NCBI GenBank assembly: GCA_035275405.1
Contig: DATEMU010000012.1
Location: 434,001-498,000, forward strand
Source of the DNA: Phycisphaerae bacterium
Lineage (GTDB): Bacteria; Planctomycetota; Phycisphaerae; UBA1845; UTPLA1
DNA: 64,000 nt
Reading direction: 5' to 3'
The translations under genes and the position numbers were made by a program. The notes under the pieces were generated by a model. The model saw only the letters and a program-made list of their open reading frames with translations, ran no database searches and was not told where the DNA came from. Position 1 is the stretch's first letter. Every line of letters begins with the position of its first letter. Below, in pieces: positions 25,987-34,479 of this stretch.

Positions 25987-27643
25987 CACCTGCGACGAAC
26001 TTCGCGGCCAGCTCCTGGCCGGAAAGATCCTGCCGCCCGCCCAAATCGAGCAACTCGAGCAGGTGGCGCGGGATGGCGGGTTCGATCTGGAGACGGCGAT
26101 TCGTAAGAACCGCGTCCTGACCGAGACGAACCTGCAGGCGCTGCGGGCGATGCGTCTAGAGGCGACCTATTGCAACGTCTCGGAGTTCCTGCCGCGTCTA
26201 AGCAATTCCGAACTGATCCCGGAGGAGCTGGCGCGGCGGCACCTGATGTTCCCCATGTTCGTCCTTGACGGGGTTATCACGCTGGCGATGGAAAACCCGG
26301 GGGATCTGGCGGGGATCGACCAGGTACGGCGGCAGACGCGGCAGGAAGTGGAGGTTTGCGCGGGCAGCCGTAGCGAGATTCTGGGGCTGATCGAGCGGGC
26401 GTATGGGGCGAGCAAGTATCTGGAACAATCGTCGGTGGCCGACTCGCTGCTGGAGGCGGCGGAGGCGGTGGGCGGCGACGAGACGCAGCCGGTCATCCGG
26501 CTGGTGGATGAACTGATTAACGAGGCGGTTCGTCAGGGTGCGTCGGACATTCATATCGAGCCGGGGGAGCGGGAATTGCGGATTCGGATTCGGGTGGACG
26601 GCGTCTTGCGTGAAGTGGCGGCGCCGCCGCTGGGCTTGCACAAGGCGCTCGTATCGCGAGTCAAGGTCATCTCGAAGCTGGATATTTCGAAGACGCGGTC
26701 GCCGCAGGACGGGGCGTATCATCATCGCAACGGCGAGACGGAGGTGATGCTGCGGATTTCGGTATTGCCGTCGGTGTTCGGCGAGGCGCTGGTGATGCGA
26801 ATTTTGCGCAACGCTTCGGAGTCGATCACGTTGTCAGAGCTGGGAATGCGCGAGGCGATGCTGCAGCGGTTCCACGCGGTCATTACGAACGCACACGGCA
26901 TGATTCTGGTCTCCGGGCCGACGGGATCGGGGAAGTCCACGACGTTGTACGCGGCCATCAAGTGCATCGTCTCGCCGCAGAAAAACATCATTGCCATTGA
27001 GGACCCCGTGGAATATCGCACGAGCGCGATCCGGCAGGTGCAGGTGAACACCGAGGCCAATCTGACGTTCGCGGGCGGGTTGCGGTCCATCCTGCGACAG
27101 GACCCGGACGTCATCATGGTGGGCGAGATTCGCGACAAGGAGACGGCGCAGATCGCGGTGCAGGCGGCGTTGACGGGACACTTGCTGCTTTCCACGGTGC
27201 ATACCAACGATTCGATCGGGGCCATTGCGCGGATGCGCGATCTGGGGGTGGCCGAGTATCTGATTTCATCTTCATTGTTGGCGGTTCTGGCGCAGCGCTT
27301 GTGCCGGAAGATCTGCCCGGACTGCCAGGAGCCGGATGCGCCGCCGGAATTCCTGCTGCGGGCGGTAGGGCTGGAGCCGGGCAAACTGGACTTTCAACCG
27401 ATGCGCGGGAAGGGATGCCGGCGATGCGTCGGAGCGGGCTATGTGGGGCGCGTGGGGCTGTTCGAGCTGTTCGAGCTGACGGAGCAATTCGGCGCGATGA
27501 TTGTGAAGATGGAGCCGATGGAGGTGATCCGGGCGGCGGCGCGCGAGGCGGGGATGAAGTTTCTCGTCAATGATGGGGTCGAGAAGATTCGGGCGGGGTT
27601 GACGACGGTGGAGGAAGTGGCGCGCGTGGCGGGTCGGGCGTAG
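25976..27643 (+). CDS. pilB: Type IV pilus / type II secretion assembly ATPase (PilB/GspE)
   Basis: This is a 555-residue hexameric ATPase that drives pilin polymerisation. An N-terminal GspE N domain (about 1-150) is followed by the ATPase with Walker A GPTGSGKSTTLY, the Asp box, Walker B (LRQDPDVIMVGEIRD), the His box (LSTVHTND), and a CxxC...CxxC metal site (CRKICPDC, GCRRCVGAGY). The GTG at 25976 is the first start giving the normal N terminus. The frame is open further upstream but would run through the PilZ gene. It is followed by pilC after 74 bases holding a family A repeat. Confidence 0.94.
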   Translation: MALSTCDELRGQLLAGKILPPAQIEQLEQVARDGGFDLETAIRKNRVLTETNLQALRAMRLEATYCNVSEFLPRLSNSELIPEELARRHLMFPMFVLDGVITLAMENPGDLAGIDQVRRQTRQEVEVCAGSRSEILGLIERAYGASKYLEQSSVADSLLEAAEAVGGDETQPVIRLVDELINEAVRQGASDIHIEPGERELRIRIRVDGVLREVAAPPLGLHKALVSRVKVISKLDISKTRSPQDGAYHHRNGETEVMLRISVLPSVFGEALVMRILRNASESITLSELGMREAMLQRFHAVITNAHGMILVSGPTGSGKSTTLYAAIKCIVSPQKNIIAIEDPVEYRTSAIRQVQVNTEANLTFAGGLRSILRQDPDVIMVGEIRDKETAQIAVQAALTGHLLLSTVHTNDSIGAIARMRDLGVAEYLISSSLLAVLAQRLCRKICPDCQEPDAPPEFLLRAVGLEPGKLDFQPMRGKGCRRCVGAGYVGRVGLFELFELTEQFGAMIVKMEPMEVIRAAAREAGMKFLVNDGVEKIRAGLTTVEEVARVAGRA

Positions 27644-27673
27644 ACCCTCGGGGGGCCGGCGCATTCGAGATTC

Positions 27674-27694
27674 GCACCGGCTAAGAGCCGGTGC
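27674..27694. repeat. Palindromic repeat, family A, before pilC
   Basis: GCACCGGCTA and GAGCCGGTGC flank one A, with nine of ten positions paired. The tail CCACATAG is near the CCACAC of the ribosomal copies. AGGAG at 27705-27709 and the GTG start at 27718 follow. The spacing hairpin-to-start is 23 bases. Confidence 0.8.
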
Positions 27695-27717
27695 CACATA
27701 GTTCAGGAGCGGTACTC

Positions 27718-28956
27718 GTGCCAAAGTTCGTTGTTCAATATGCCGGGCCCAGTGGGAAGCTGGGGACGATGACCATGGAGGCAGCTTCGCAACGGGCCGC
27801 GGCGGTGCAGATGGAGGCGTCGGGGAAAATCCCCGTCAGCATTAAGGCCGCGGGCGGCGGGGAAGCGAAGGGCGGAGTCGGCGAGCGGTCGCGGTTACGG
27901 CGGACCAAAGGTGGGCGGGGGCTTCGACGGGCGGTGCTGGATTTTACGCATCAGATGGCGGCGGTGTCGGAAAGCGGGATTCCGATTATCGCCGGTCTCA
28001 AGGCGGTGGGCGATCAGACGCGGCATCCCTTGTTGCGGTCGGCGATCGCACGAATCGTGGGGCGGATCGAGGGCGGGCGAAGTCTGGCGGATGCGCTGGA
28101 TGCCGAGCCCGAGATTTTTGCACCGCTTTTCGTGAAGACGATTGCGGCGGGAGAGGCGGCGGGCAAGGTCTCGGAAGTCCTGCAGGCGCTGGCGCGCTAT
28201 CAGGAGCAGGAGGCGGAGACGCGCGGTCAGATCAAGTCGGCGCTGACCTACCCGGCGCTGGTGGTGGTGGTGCTGATCATCGCTACGATTTTTCTCCTGA
28301 CGTTCGTGGTGCCGCAATTTGTGGTCATGTTTGAAAAATTCGAGGGGAGCCTGCCGCTGCCGACGCGGATCATCATGGGGGCGAGCGCGGCGATCACGCA
28401 GCACTATTTGTGGGTGATCGGGGCAATGCTCGCGGTGTTTTACACGTGCCGTCGGGTATTCAGTTATCGAAGACCACGGGCGTGGCTGGATGAGAAGGTG
28501 CTCCGACTGCCGGTGTTCGGGGAGCTGTTGCTCGGGGTGTACATGGTGCGGTTCATCGAGTTATTGGATCTGCTCATGGACGCGGCACTTCCGATCACGC
28601 AATCGCTGCGCGTGACGGCGGATAGCATGACCAATAGTGCGTTGCGGCAGGACGTTCGCGGGATGTTGCGGTCGGTGGAGGGGGGGCGGTCGCTGACGGA
28701 GGCGTTCAATGAAACGCGGTGGCTAACGCCGCTGGTGAAGCGGATGCTGGCGATCGGCGAGTATGCGGGGCGGACGGACCAGATCTTTGTCTACCTCCGA
28801 AAATATTATGCGATTCAGACGCAACGGAGCGTGAAGCTATTATCGACCCTGATTGAGCCGGTAATGGTGACCAGCCTGGCGGCGGTCGTTCTTTTCTTTG
28901 CGCTGGCCATCTTTTTACCGATGTGGAAGCTGCTGAAACTCGTCGGCACCGCGTGA
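27718..28956 (+). CDS. pilC: Type IV pilus / type II secretion inner-membrane platform protein (PilC/GspF)
   Basis: This is a 412-residue platform protein with two homologous T2SSF domains. Each has the FTHQMAAVSESGIPII or FIELLDLLMDAALPI type motif and the KRM/VKTI...GE..G pattern (FVKTIAAGEAAGKVSE and LVKRMLAIGEYAGRTD). Three membrane segments lie near residues 175, 225 and 385. The GTG start at 27718 is fixed by AGGAG at 27705-27709. It works with the ATPase in pilin extraction and assembly. Confidence 0.94.
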   Translation: MPKFVVQYAGPSGKLGTMTMEAASQRAAAVQMEASGKIPVSIKAAGGGEAKGGVGERSRLRRTKGGRGLRRAVLDFTHQMAAVSESGIPIIAGLKAVGDQTRHPLLRSAIARIVGRIEGGRSLADALDAEPEIFAPLFVKTIAAGEAAGKVSEVLQALARYQEQEAETRGQIKSALTYPALVVVVLIIATIFLLTFVVPQFVVMFEKFEGSLPLPTRIIMGASAAITQHYLWVIGAMLAVFYTCRRVFSYRRPRAWLDEKVLRLPVFGELLLGVYMVRFIELLDLLMDAALPITQSLRVTADSMTNSALRQDVRGMLRSVEGGRSLTEAFNETRWLTPLVKRMLAIGEYAGRTDQIFVYLRKYYAIQTQRSVKLLSTLIEPVMVTSLAAVVLFFALAIFLPMWKLLKLVGTA

Positions 28957-29038
28957 CGGCATTTGCCTTGACGCGAAAACGTATCGTAGGGTTGTTGTCT
29001 TGCGGAATGGTTCCCGCGAACTTGGAGGAACTGAAACA

Positions 29039-29485
29039 ATGAATTGGAAGTACATGAATCGGAATCGGGCTGGCTTTACGCTGATCGAACTGGTTACGGT
29101 CATCGTGATCCTGGGCATTCTGTCGGCGGTCGCACTGCCGGTCTATCTGGATTATCGCACCGACGCGAAGATCGCGGCCACGAAGGGCGCGCTGGGCGGC
29201 GTTCGGGCGGCCATTGCCAACTATTACGCGAAGTCCGCGACCGACAGCGGCGGCGGGATCCTCACGTATCCGGCCCTGACCGACCTGACAACGGTCGGCA
29301 GCGTCATGCTCGACACGTTTCCGGACAATCCTTTCGACACGGATGCGACAAAGAATAACGTCGCGGCATCGGCGGCGGCCAAGGGCACCGTGAGCGGCGG
29401 CGCCGGCGGCTGGCTGTACAACGCGGCCAACGGGCAGTTCTGGGCCAATACCAATACCAGCGGCGTCGGCGAGAACGGGTTCTAA
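29039..29485 (+). CDS. Major pseudopilin / type IV pilin-like protein (GspG-like)
   Basis: The 148-residue prepilin has a 14-residue basic leader ending in RAG, then FTLIELVTVIVILGILSAVALP, the class III signal with Glu5. Cleavage by a prepilin peptidase (not in this window) is expected after Gly. The C-terminal half is Gly/Asn/Thr-rich, with a GWLYNAANGQFWANT motif reminiscent of major pseudopilins. A GGAGGA site at 29024-29029 gives a strong start. A perfect terminator hairpin follows at 29533, so this gene probably has its own abundant message. TTGACG at 28968 could be a -35 box but has no convincing -10. Confidence 0.9.
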   Translation: MNWKYMNRNRAGFTLIELVTVIVILGILSAVALPVYLDYRTDAKIAATKGALGGVRAAIANYYAKSATDSGGGILTYPALTDLTTVGSVMLDTFPDNPFDTDATKNNVAASAAAKGTVSGGAGGWLYNAANGQFWANTNTSGVGENGF

Positions 29486-29532
29486 GCCATGCGGCAAGTA
29501 TGGGCGAGATGACTTGCCTGTGCGCGAACTTC

Positions 29533-29570
29533 AAAGCCCCGGCCGCGCCAACGGCCGGGGCTTTCGCGCT
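29533..29570 (+). terminator. Intrinsic terminator-like hairpin after the major pseudopilin gene
   Basis: AAAGCCCCGGCCG at 29533-29545 and CGGCCGGGGCTTT at 29552-29564 form a perfect 13-base stem with a 6-base loop, followed by TCGCGCTTT. The weak T-tract suggests partial termination, which would set a high pilin to downstream ratio while letting the rest of the operon be read. Confidence 0.8.
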
Positions 29571-29584
29571 TTAGGAGTGATGGA

Positions 29585-30148
29585 ATGTCGGCGTCAGACG
29601 CCATGACAATCAGGTATTCGCACCGGCCAGGAGCCGGCGCCCCACGGGCCGGGTTCACCCTGGTGGAGATGGTGACCGTCATGGTGATTCTCGGCGTCGT
29701 GGCCGCGGCGGTGGGGACGCCGACGCTGGCGTATATGGGGTTGGTTCGTTCGCGAGCCGCGTCGGCGCGGATCACGACGGACGTACGGTTCATGCAGCGG
29801 CTGGCGCTGTCGTCGGGGTTGCGGACGTGGGTGGTTCTGAGCACCACGACGAATGACTATCGGTTGTACGTGGAGGACCCGGCGAACCCGGGAAAAGCCG
29901 GGCGTCAGGCGGTGATGCATCCGTTCGATCAAACGACGGCGCCGATTCAATTCGGTTCCGGGGCATATCAGAATGTGTCGATCTCGGCGGTAAACATCAA
30001 CTCGACGAGCGAGATTGAGTTTGACAACTTTGGGGTTCCGTACGATGGGTCCGGGGTCGCGCTGACGGCGATTGGGACGATCAGTCTTTCCAATGGAGTG
30101 ACGATCACGCTGTACCCGGAGACGGGGTTCGTGGAGCGCGCGGGATGA
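29585..30148 (+). CDS. Minor pseudopilin (GspH/FimT-like)
   Basis: The 187-residue product has a long leader, then AGFTLVEMVTVMVILGVVAAA. The later VRFMQRLALSSG segment and a beta-rich C terminus fit GspH/FimT. The ATG at 29585 is set by AGGAG at 29573-29577. Residues 12-20 of the leader (SHRPGAGAP) are encoded by a degenerate family A palindrome. The stop overlaps the next start (ATGA). Confidence 0.85.
   Translation: MSASDAMTIRYSHRPGAGAPRAGFTLVEMVTVMVILGVVAAAVGTPTLAYMGLVRSRAASARITTDVRFMQRLALSSGLRTWVVLSTTTNDYRLYVEDPANPGKAGRQAVMHPFDQTTAPIQFGSGAYQNVSISAVNINSTSEIEFDNFGVPYDGSGVALTAIGTISLSNGVTITLYPETGFVERAG
29620..29640. repeat. Palindromic repeat, family A, inside pseudopilin leader coding sequence
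   Basis: GCACCGGCCA and GAGCCGGCGC flank one G, a degenerate copy. It is read in frame as part of the leader peptide of the GspH-like protein, immediately before the AGFTLVE cleavage region. Confidence 0.65.
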
Positions 30149-30609
30149 ACAGCCACCTTGAAGCTACACCGGCTATTCGCCGGTGCCGCACACGAAACGG
30201 CGTGACGATCATTGAGGTCGTTATGGCGCTGGTGATTCTCTCGGTTGCGCTGCCGCCGATGGTGGCGTCGTTCGCGGATGCGTCGAGGCAGTCCATTCGT
30301 CCGTCCAATTCGACGGTGGCATCGTTGCTGGCGATTGACCGGATGGAAGCGGTTGTCGCGCGGCGGTACCAGGGGACGGATGGGTACGACCAACTGGGCT
30401 CGATGGCCGGGACGGAGCCGGCGGTAACGGGATTTCCACTTTTCTCGCGGACGACGGTCGTGGAGACGGTGGCGGTGGATTATGGAACGGGCGCGATCAC
30501 GACTTCCGGGAGTGATGTGGGTTACAAGCGCGTGCGGGTGAGCGTGGGCTGGAACGGCGGGGCGGAGCGGATGGTGGTCGAGCATTTGTTCGCGGATTTC
30601 CAGTTATGA
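30145..30609 (+). CDS. Minor pseudopilin (GspI/PilV-like)
   Basis: The 154-residue product carries the prepilin motif NGVTIIEVVMALVILSVALP, with Val in place of Phe at position +1. The remainder has SNSTVASLLAIDRMEAVVARRY and a short beta-rich domain, fitting GspI/PilV. The start overlaps the previous stop, and the end overlaps the next start (both ATGA), so four-base overlaps link this series. The leader segment TPAIRRCR is encoded by a family A palindrome. Confidence 0.82.
   Translation: MNSHLEATPAIRRCRTRNGVTIIEVVMALVILSVALPPMVASFADASRQSIRPSNSTVASLLAIDRMEAVVARRYQGTDGYDQLGSMAGTEPAVTGFPLFSRTTVVETVAVDYGTGAITTSGSDVGYKRVRVSVGWNGGAERMVVEHLFADFQL
30166..30186. repeat. Palindromic repeat, family A, inside pseudopilin leader coding sequence
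   Basis: ACACCGGCTA and TCGCCGGTGC flank one T, with arms nearly as in the ribosomal copies, followed by CGCACAC. In the GspI-like frame it gives TPAIRRCR, supplying the positive charges of the prepilin leader. Confidence 0.75.
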
Positions 30610-31208
30610 AGAAAAGAACAGGACCCATGGGACGAATAGGACCTATGACGGGTCGCGGGTTTACGCTAATCGAACTCGTTGTATGCATCGTGGTCGGCTC
30701 GATCATCAGCGGAACGGCGGGGATGCTGCTGTGGACGGCTTCGTCGCAGCGTGGGGACGTCGCGGCGCGCGGGGAGCTGGCTGATGAGGGCGCCATGGCG
30801 ATGGAAGTCATGGCGCGGTACGTGCGGGAAATCGAACAAGGCGATGATTGCCCCGCTAATCCTACTCCGTGTCTCAATGGGAATGCGCAGATCAGCACGG
30901 CGTCCGCGAGTCAGATCAGCTTCGGAAACACCGGGTTTCGTTACGTTTCCGGGGGCGGGATGGTGGAGATGACGACGGACAACGGGACGACATGGCGCCC
31001 GTTGGTGAAGGATGTGTCGGGGTTCGGCCTGGCCTATTACGAGCGCACCGGTTTGGCCATGATGCCGCTGCCGCTGGGGGCGGTGGATCGAGAGGATGTC
31101 CGGCGCGTTCAGATTACCCTGGATCTCGCGCGAGGCACGCAGCGCGTCAAACTGAGAACTTCCCTTTATTTGCGGAGTTTCATGGATGAGGTCACGACCG
31201 ATCCCTAG
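30606..31208 (+). CDS. Minor pseudopilin (GspJ/PilW-like)
   Basis: The 200-residue product has leader MKKRTGPMGRIGPMTGRG, then FTLIELVVCIVVGSIISG. The LWTASSQRGDVAARGELADEGAMAMEVMARYVREIEQ region and long beta-rich C domain resemble GspJ/PilW. The leader is largely encoded by a second repeat family (GGACCCATGGGAC..ATAGGACCTATG). It overlaps its neighbours by 4 and 23 bases. Confidence 0.83.
   Translation: MKKRTGPMGRIGPMTGRGFTLIELVVCIVVGSIISGTAGMLLWTASSQRGDVAARGELADEGAMAMEVMARYVREIEQGDDCPANPTPCLNGNAQISTASASQISFGNTGFRYVSGGGMVEMTTDNGTTWRPLVKDVSGFGLAYYERTGLAMMPLPLGAVDREDVRRVQITLDLARGTQRVKLRTSLYLRSFMDEVTTDP
30621..30650. repeat. Palindromic repeat, family D (copy 1), inside pseudopilin leader
   Basis: GGACCCATGGGACGAATAGG followed by ACCTATG. 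The near-palindrome ATAGGACCTAT also occurs twice at 31639-31670 together with GGACCCA. It is read in frame as TGPMGRIGPMTG in the GspJ-like leader. Confidence 0.7.
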
Positions 31209-31635
31209 CAGAACCCAAAGCGTTCATTCGCCGTCTCGCCGTGGGGTGGCAATTGTTGCGTTTGTGGCCGCGCTGTTGATTATCGGAACGATGTCTCTCT
31301 GGCTGTTCCAACTAACGGCCGTCACGAACAGCGCCAGCCTGAGTTACTTCTACAGCACGGGCGCATTTTATGCCGCGGAGAGCGGGGTGGAGATGACGCT
31401 GGCGGAATTGAACGGCGTCGGCACGGGCTCGCCGGGTGATTACGACAGTGACCTCGCTATTGGGACGATATCGAATAACGGTAATGGGACCGACGACCCG
31501 ACGATGGCGACGGGAATCGTTTTCGTCGAAAAGACCGGCTCGAATCCGGACACTTATAAGGCGTGGGGCCGGCCGGTGCAGACGACGCTTCCGTGGAGCA
31601 CCTATCGGCGGGTGATCCAGTTCGAGTTGCAGTAG
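31186..31635 (+). CDS. Minor pseudopilin / PilX- or GspK-like protein
   Basis: The 149-residue product has a basic N terminus (RSRPIPSR...SRRGVAI) and one hydrophobic segment (VAFVAALLIIGTMSLWLF), then FYSTGAFYAAESGVEMTLAELNG, a pattern shared by PilX N-terminal and GspK proteins. It lacks the G-F-T-x-x-E motif, having RRGVAIVAF instead. It is much shorter than classic GspK (about 300). It overlaps the previous gene by 23 bases. Confidence 0.72.
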   Translation: MRSRPIPSRTQSVHSPSRRGVAIVAFVAALLIIGTMSLWLFQLTAVTNSASLSYFYSTGAFYAAESGVEMTLAELNGVGTGSPGDYDSDLAIGTISNNGNGTDDPTMATGIVFVEKTGSNPDTYKAWGRPVQTTLPWSTYRRVIQFELQ

Positions 31636-31638
31636 GAA

Positions 31639-31670
31639 ATAGGACCTATTGGTGGACCCATAGGACCTAT
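31639..31670. repeat. Palindromic repeat, family D (copy 2), before the PilM-PilN gene
   Basis: Two ATAGGACCTAT near-palindromes flank TGGTGGACCC. It fills most of the 52-base spacer before the next start codon at 31688. It is the same family as the copy at 30621. Confidence 0.7.
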
Positions 31671-31687
31671 GTTGATCGGAGACAAGG

Positions 31688-33355
31688 ATGTCAACGAGCC
31701 GCGAGATACTAGTTCTGCAAGTCTTTGCGGATGAACTCCGGCTGGTCCCGGCGACGATCCTGCCCGACCTCGTCGAAATCGGCACACCTTGCTCGTTCAA
31801 ATCCAACCAAAAGAACGCCGACCAGACCGCACTGTCGGATCAGTTGACCGTCGACGCCCTCGCCGCGCACGTCAGGGAGCAGCAATGGGAGGGACGGGAG
31901 CTGGTTTGCGTCGTTAGCGGCTCATTGACGGCGTGTCAGTATTTTGACCTGCCGCAGATGGCCAAGGCGGCGATGCGGCAGGCGGTGATGCTCAAGCTCG
32001 GCCAGCAGCTTCACTTTCCGATCGCCGAGGCGATTGTGGCCATGCGGACCGTGGGGTATTCCGTCGAGGGGGACACAAAGAACCTGCGAATTCAGTCGAC
32101 GGCGGTTCACCGGGACCTGGCCATGGCGGCGACACGGGCGGCCGAAATGTGCGGACTCCGTCTGGCGGCCGTGTGTGCCGGGCCGGATGTCCTGGCGTCG
32201 TGCACGGAGCGGCTGCGTCGCGGCGATCCGGCGATCCAGGCGGTTCTACACATCGATGAGCGAATCGGAACGCTGGTGATTCACGGGAGCCACTCGGTGA
32301 GCGTGGCGACGGAGCTGCCGGTCGCGGCGGGGGATCTGACGTCGGCCTTGATGCGGCCGATCATCTCTGGCGAAGAGGTGATTCAACTGGACGAGGCCCG
32401 GGCCCTACGGCTGCGGGCGGAGATCGGGATTCCCGGGGCGGACGAAACGATCGCCTCACTGAATGTAACGGGAGACCGGCTGCTGCCGCTTTTGGAGCCG
32501 CCGCTGCAGAAGATCGTCAAGCAACTGACGCAGTGGATCACCTTTTCGACGACGTGCGCGGGGAGCGGCGCCGTGCAGTCGATCCGGCTGGTGGGTCCGG
32601 GGGCGTCCATCAAGGGGCTGGCGGAGGCGATTGCCGCGAGGATCAGCATTCCGGTCCAACGGGAGCAGGGCGCTCGTGCGTTCATTGCCCTGTCCGATGG
32701 GGGAACGACCGATGAGCCGGATTCGTTCGCCATCAGCGCGGTCGCGGCGCTGGATTGGGCGGGGCTTCCGAACGCGATTCCTCCGGAGATTCTTCGTGAG
32801 CGAACGGTCCATCGCGTGCGGCGATCGATGGCGATCTGCGGGCCGGCGGTGGCGGCGGCGATCCTGGTCATGGCGTTTCTCTTCAGCCGGGTGGATCGAA
32901 ACATGCAGACGCGCGTTGCAGCGCAGCAAACGGCGCTGGCGGACATGCAGAAGCTGGTCGGGGATCGCCAGAAATGGACGGCCCTTCAGGCATCGGAGCA
33001 GACTTTGCAGCGCGGGATCGATGAGTTCGCGATGGCCACACCGCATTGGGTGGGGATTTTCAAGGAATTATCGTTACTGCTGCCCCGCGAGGTGCAGGCG
33101 ACCGAGTACGTCGCACGAAGCGAGGGAGAGGGGTTGGCCCTGACGGTCCATGCGAAAGTGTATGTTGGAAGCGGGGGCCGGTCGTTTGACGAAGTGGCGA
33201 CGCAGACTCTATTGATGCTCCAACGCAGCAGTTTCTTTGAGCGCGTGGAGATGATGTCGGCCAACCAGTCGCATCGTTCGGAAGATCCACAGGCGATCGG
33301 GACGATTTCGGTCCGGCTGGACCTGGCCTATCCGCAGGAGAAGCCGAGGGCTTAA
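31688..33355 (+). CDS. PilM-PilN fusion protein of the pilus/secretion alignment complex
   Basis: The 555-residue product seems to join two proteins that are usually separate. Residues 1-370 resemble cytoplasmic actin-like PilM (LPQMAKAAMRQAVMLKLGQQLHFPIAEA, VLHIDERIGTLVIHG, RLVGPGASIKGLAEAIA). A membrane segment near 378-398 (SMAICGPAVAAAILVMAFLF) and a periplasmic coiled region plus PilN-like beta domain follow. GspL of type II secretion has the same overall order, so a GspL label would be equally fair. It is followed after 3 bases by the PilO-like gene. Confidence 0.8.
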   Translation: MSTSREILVLQVFADELRLVPATILPDLVEIGTPCSFKSNQKNADQTALSDQLTVDALAAHVREQQWEGRELVCVVSGSLTACQYFDLPQMAKAAMRQAVMLKLGQQLHFPIAEAIVAMRTVGYSVEGDTKNLRIQSTAVHRDLAMAATRAAEMCGLRLAAVCAGPDVLASCTERLRRGDPAIQAVLHIDERIGTLVIHGSHSVSVATELPVAAGDLTSALMRPIISGEEVIQLDEARALRLRAEIGIPGADETIASLNVTGDRLLPLLEPPLQKIVKQLTQWITFSTTCAGSGAVQSIRLVGPGASIKGLAEAIAARISIPVQREQGARAFIALSDGGTTDEPDSFAISAVAALDWAGLPNAIPPEILRERTVHRVRRSMAICGPAVAAAILVMAFLFSRVDRNMQTRVAAQQTALADMQKLVGDRQKWTALQASEQTLQRGIDEFAMATPHWVGIFKELSLLLPREVQATEYVARSEGEGLALTVHAKVYVGSGGRSFDEVATQTLLMLQRSSFFERVEMMSANQSHRSEDPQAIGTISVRLDLAYPQEKPRA

Positions 33356-33358
33356 GCC

Positions 33359-33934
33359 ATGCCGCAAGCATTCAAGCATTTCAGAGCGTGGTTGCCGCCC
33401 CTGGCGGGATTGTGCGTTGTTTTTGTCAGCGCCGGGTATGCCTGGTCGCTGAAGACGAGCGCCGCGCAAGAGATCCACCAGCTTCACGAACTGGGAACGA
33501 CTCTGGACTCGGCCATCCAAAGCGCGCAAGGGGTGATGTTGTCGCCGGAAGATTGTCGCAAGCTTGAAGAGCGAGAAAGCCACCTGCGACAGAGGATGGA
33601 GGATGTTCGGAAGCCGGCCCTGGTGCAGGCGGAATTAATGGCGTCGGCGCGCAAGGCGCAGCTCAATGTCCGTGAAATTCAACCGATTGCCGCCGCCAGG
33701 ACACCTGGCGCGGCGGAACCATCCTGCGCGAATTACCGCGTCTCCGTCGTTGGCTCCTATCGCCAGATCGCTGAGTACCTGCACTTGTGCAGGAGCCAGC
33801 GGCTGCCGGTGCGCGTCGTGGGGCTGCGCATGGGGCGGGCCGCGGATCAAAACGGTCAACCCATCGATACTTTGTCCGCCGACATTACGGTGGAAGCGTT
33901 TGAGCCGCCGGTGGCGAAAAAAGAGGGTGCCTGA
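33359..33934 (+). CDS. PilO-like inner-membrane alignment protein
   Basis: The 191-residue bitopic protein has one membrane helix at about 12-30, a coiled coil (about 35-85), then a PilO/GspM-like ferredoxin fold (YRVSVVGSYRQIAEYLHLCRSQRLPVRVVGLRM). It sits between the PilM-PilN fusion and the PilP-like gene, the canonical PilMNOP order. Its stop shares one base with the next start (TGATG). Confidence 0.82.
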   Translation: MPQAFKHFRAWLPPLAGLCVVFVSAGYAWSLKTSAAQEIHQLHELGTTLDSAIQSAQGVMLSPEDCRKLEERESHLRQRMEDVRKPALVQAELMASARKAQLNVREIQPIAAARTPGAAEPSCANYRVSVVGSYRQIAEYLHLCRSQRLPVRVVGLRMGRAADQNGQPIDTLSADITVEAFEPPVAKKEGA

Positions 33935-34479
33935 TGGACGCACGCAAGAAAAAAGTCGTGACCGTCCTGTGTGCGGCGAGCGTCATCCTCGTGTGGCGTG
34001 TGTATGTGGTAGTGACGACGTACCTGCCGTCGGCGGCGAAGGCTGAAACGCCCGTGGCCGAGGCGGGGCCACTGCCCACCGAAGTGGCGGCCGCGACGGT
34101 GGCAAAGGCGCGGGAGCGTGAATCGGCGGCGCTGAGGACGGCGCAAGATCAGGCCGCGCGCCAACCGTGGGGCCGCGACCCGTTTGCGAGCCTGATGGTC
34201 GAGATGAAGGGCAGCGCGCCGGCGGCGTCCGAGAATTCGCCTCCTCCCGAGGCGCCGACGGCACCGCGGCTCAGTTTCACGGGAGTGGCGAGGGTCGATG
34301 AGGAATGGCGGGCCATTGTCTCCGGACAGTTCGTGGGGATCGGCGACTTTGTGGAAACGGACTTTAGGGTAAGTCAGATCACGAAACGCTCGATAACGTT
34401 TCAGTCGAGGGGATGGTCGCTGCGCTACGAGCTGGGCCAGGACGTGCCAGTCGTGCAACCGATAACGGAGAACCCATGA
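33934..34479 (+). CDS. PilP-like (GspC-like) protein
   Basis: The 181-residue protein has an N-terminal hydrophobic segment (VVTVLCAASVILVWRVYVVV), an Ala/Pro linker with GRDPF, and a small beta domain (LSFTGVARVDEEWRAIVSGQFVGIGDFV, ITFQSRGWSLRYEL) like the HR/PilP domain that contacts the secretin. PilP proper is a lipoprotein, and no lipobox is seen here, so GspC-like anchoring is more likely. It overlaps the secretin gene by four bases. Confidence 0.8.
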   Translation: MDARKKKVVTVLCAASVILVWRVYVVVTTYLPSAAKAETPVAEAGPLPTEVAAATVAKARERESAALRTAQDQAARQPWGRDPFASLMVEMKGSAPAASENSPPPEAPTAPRLSFTGVARVDEEWRAIVSGQFVGIGDFVETDFRVSQITKRSITFQSRGWSLRYELGQDVPVVQPITENP

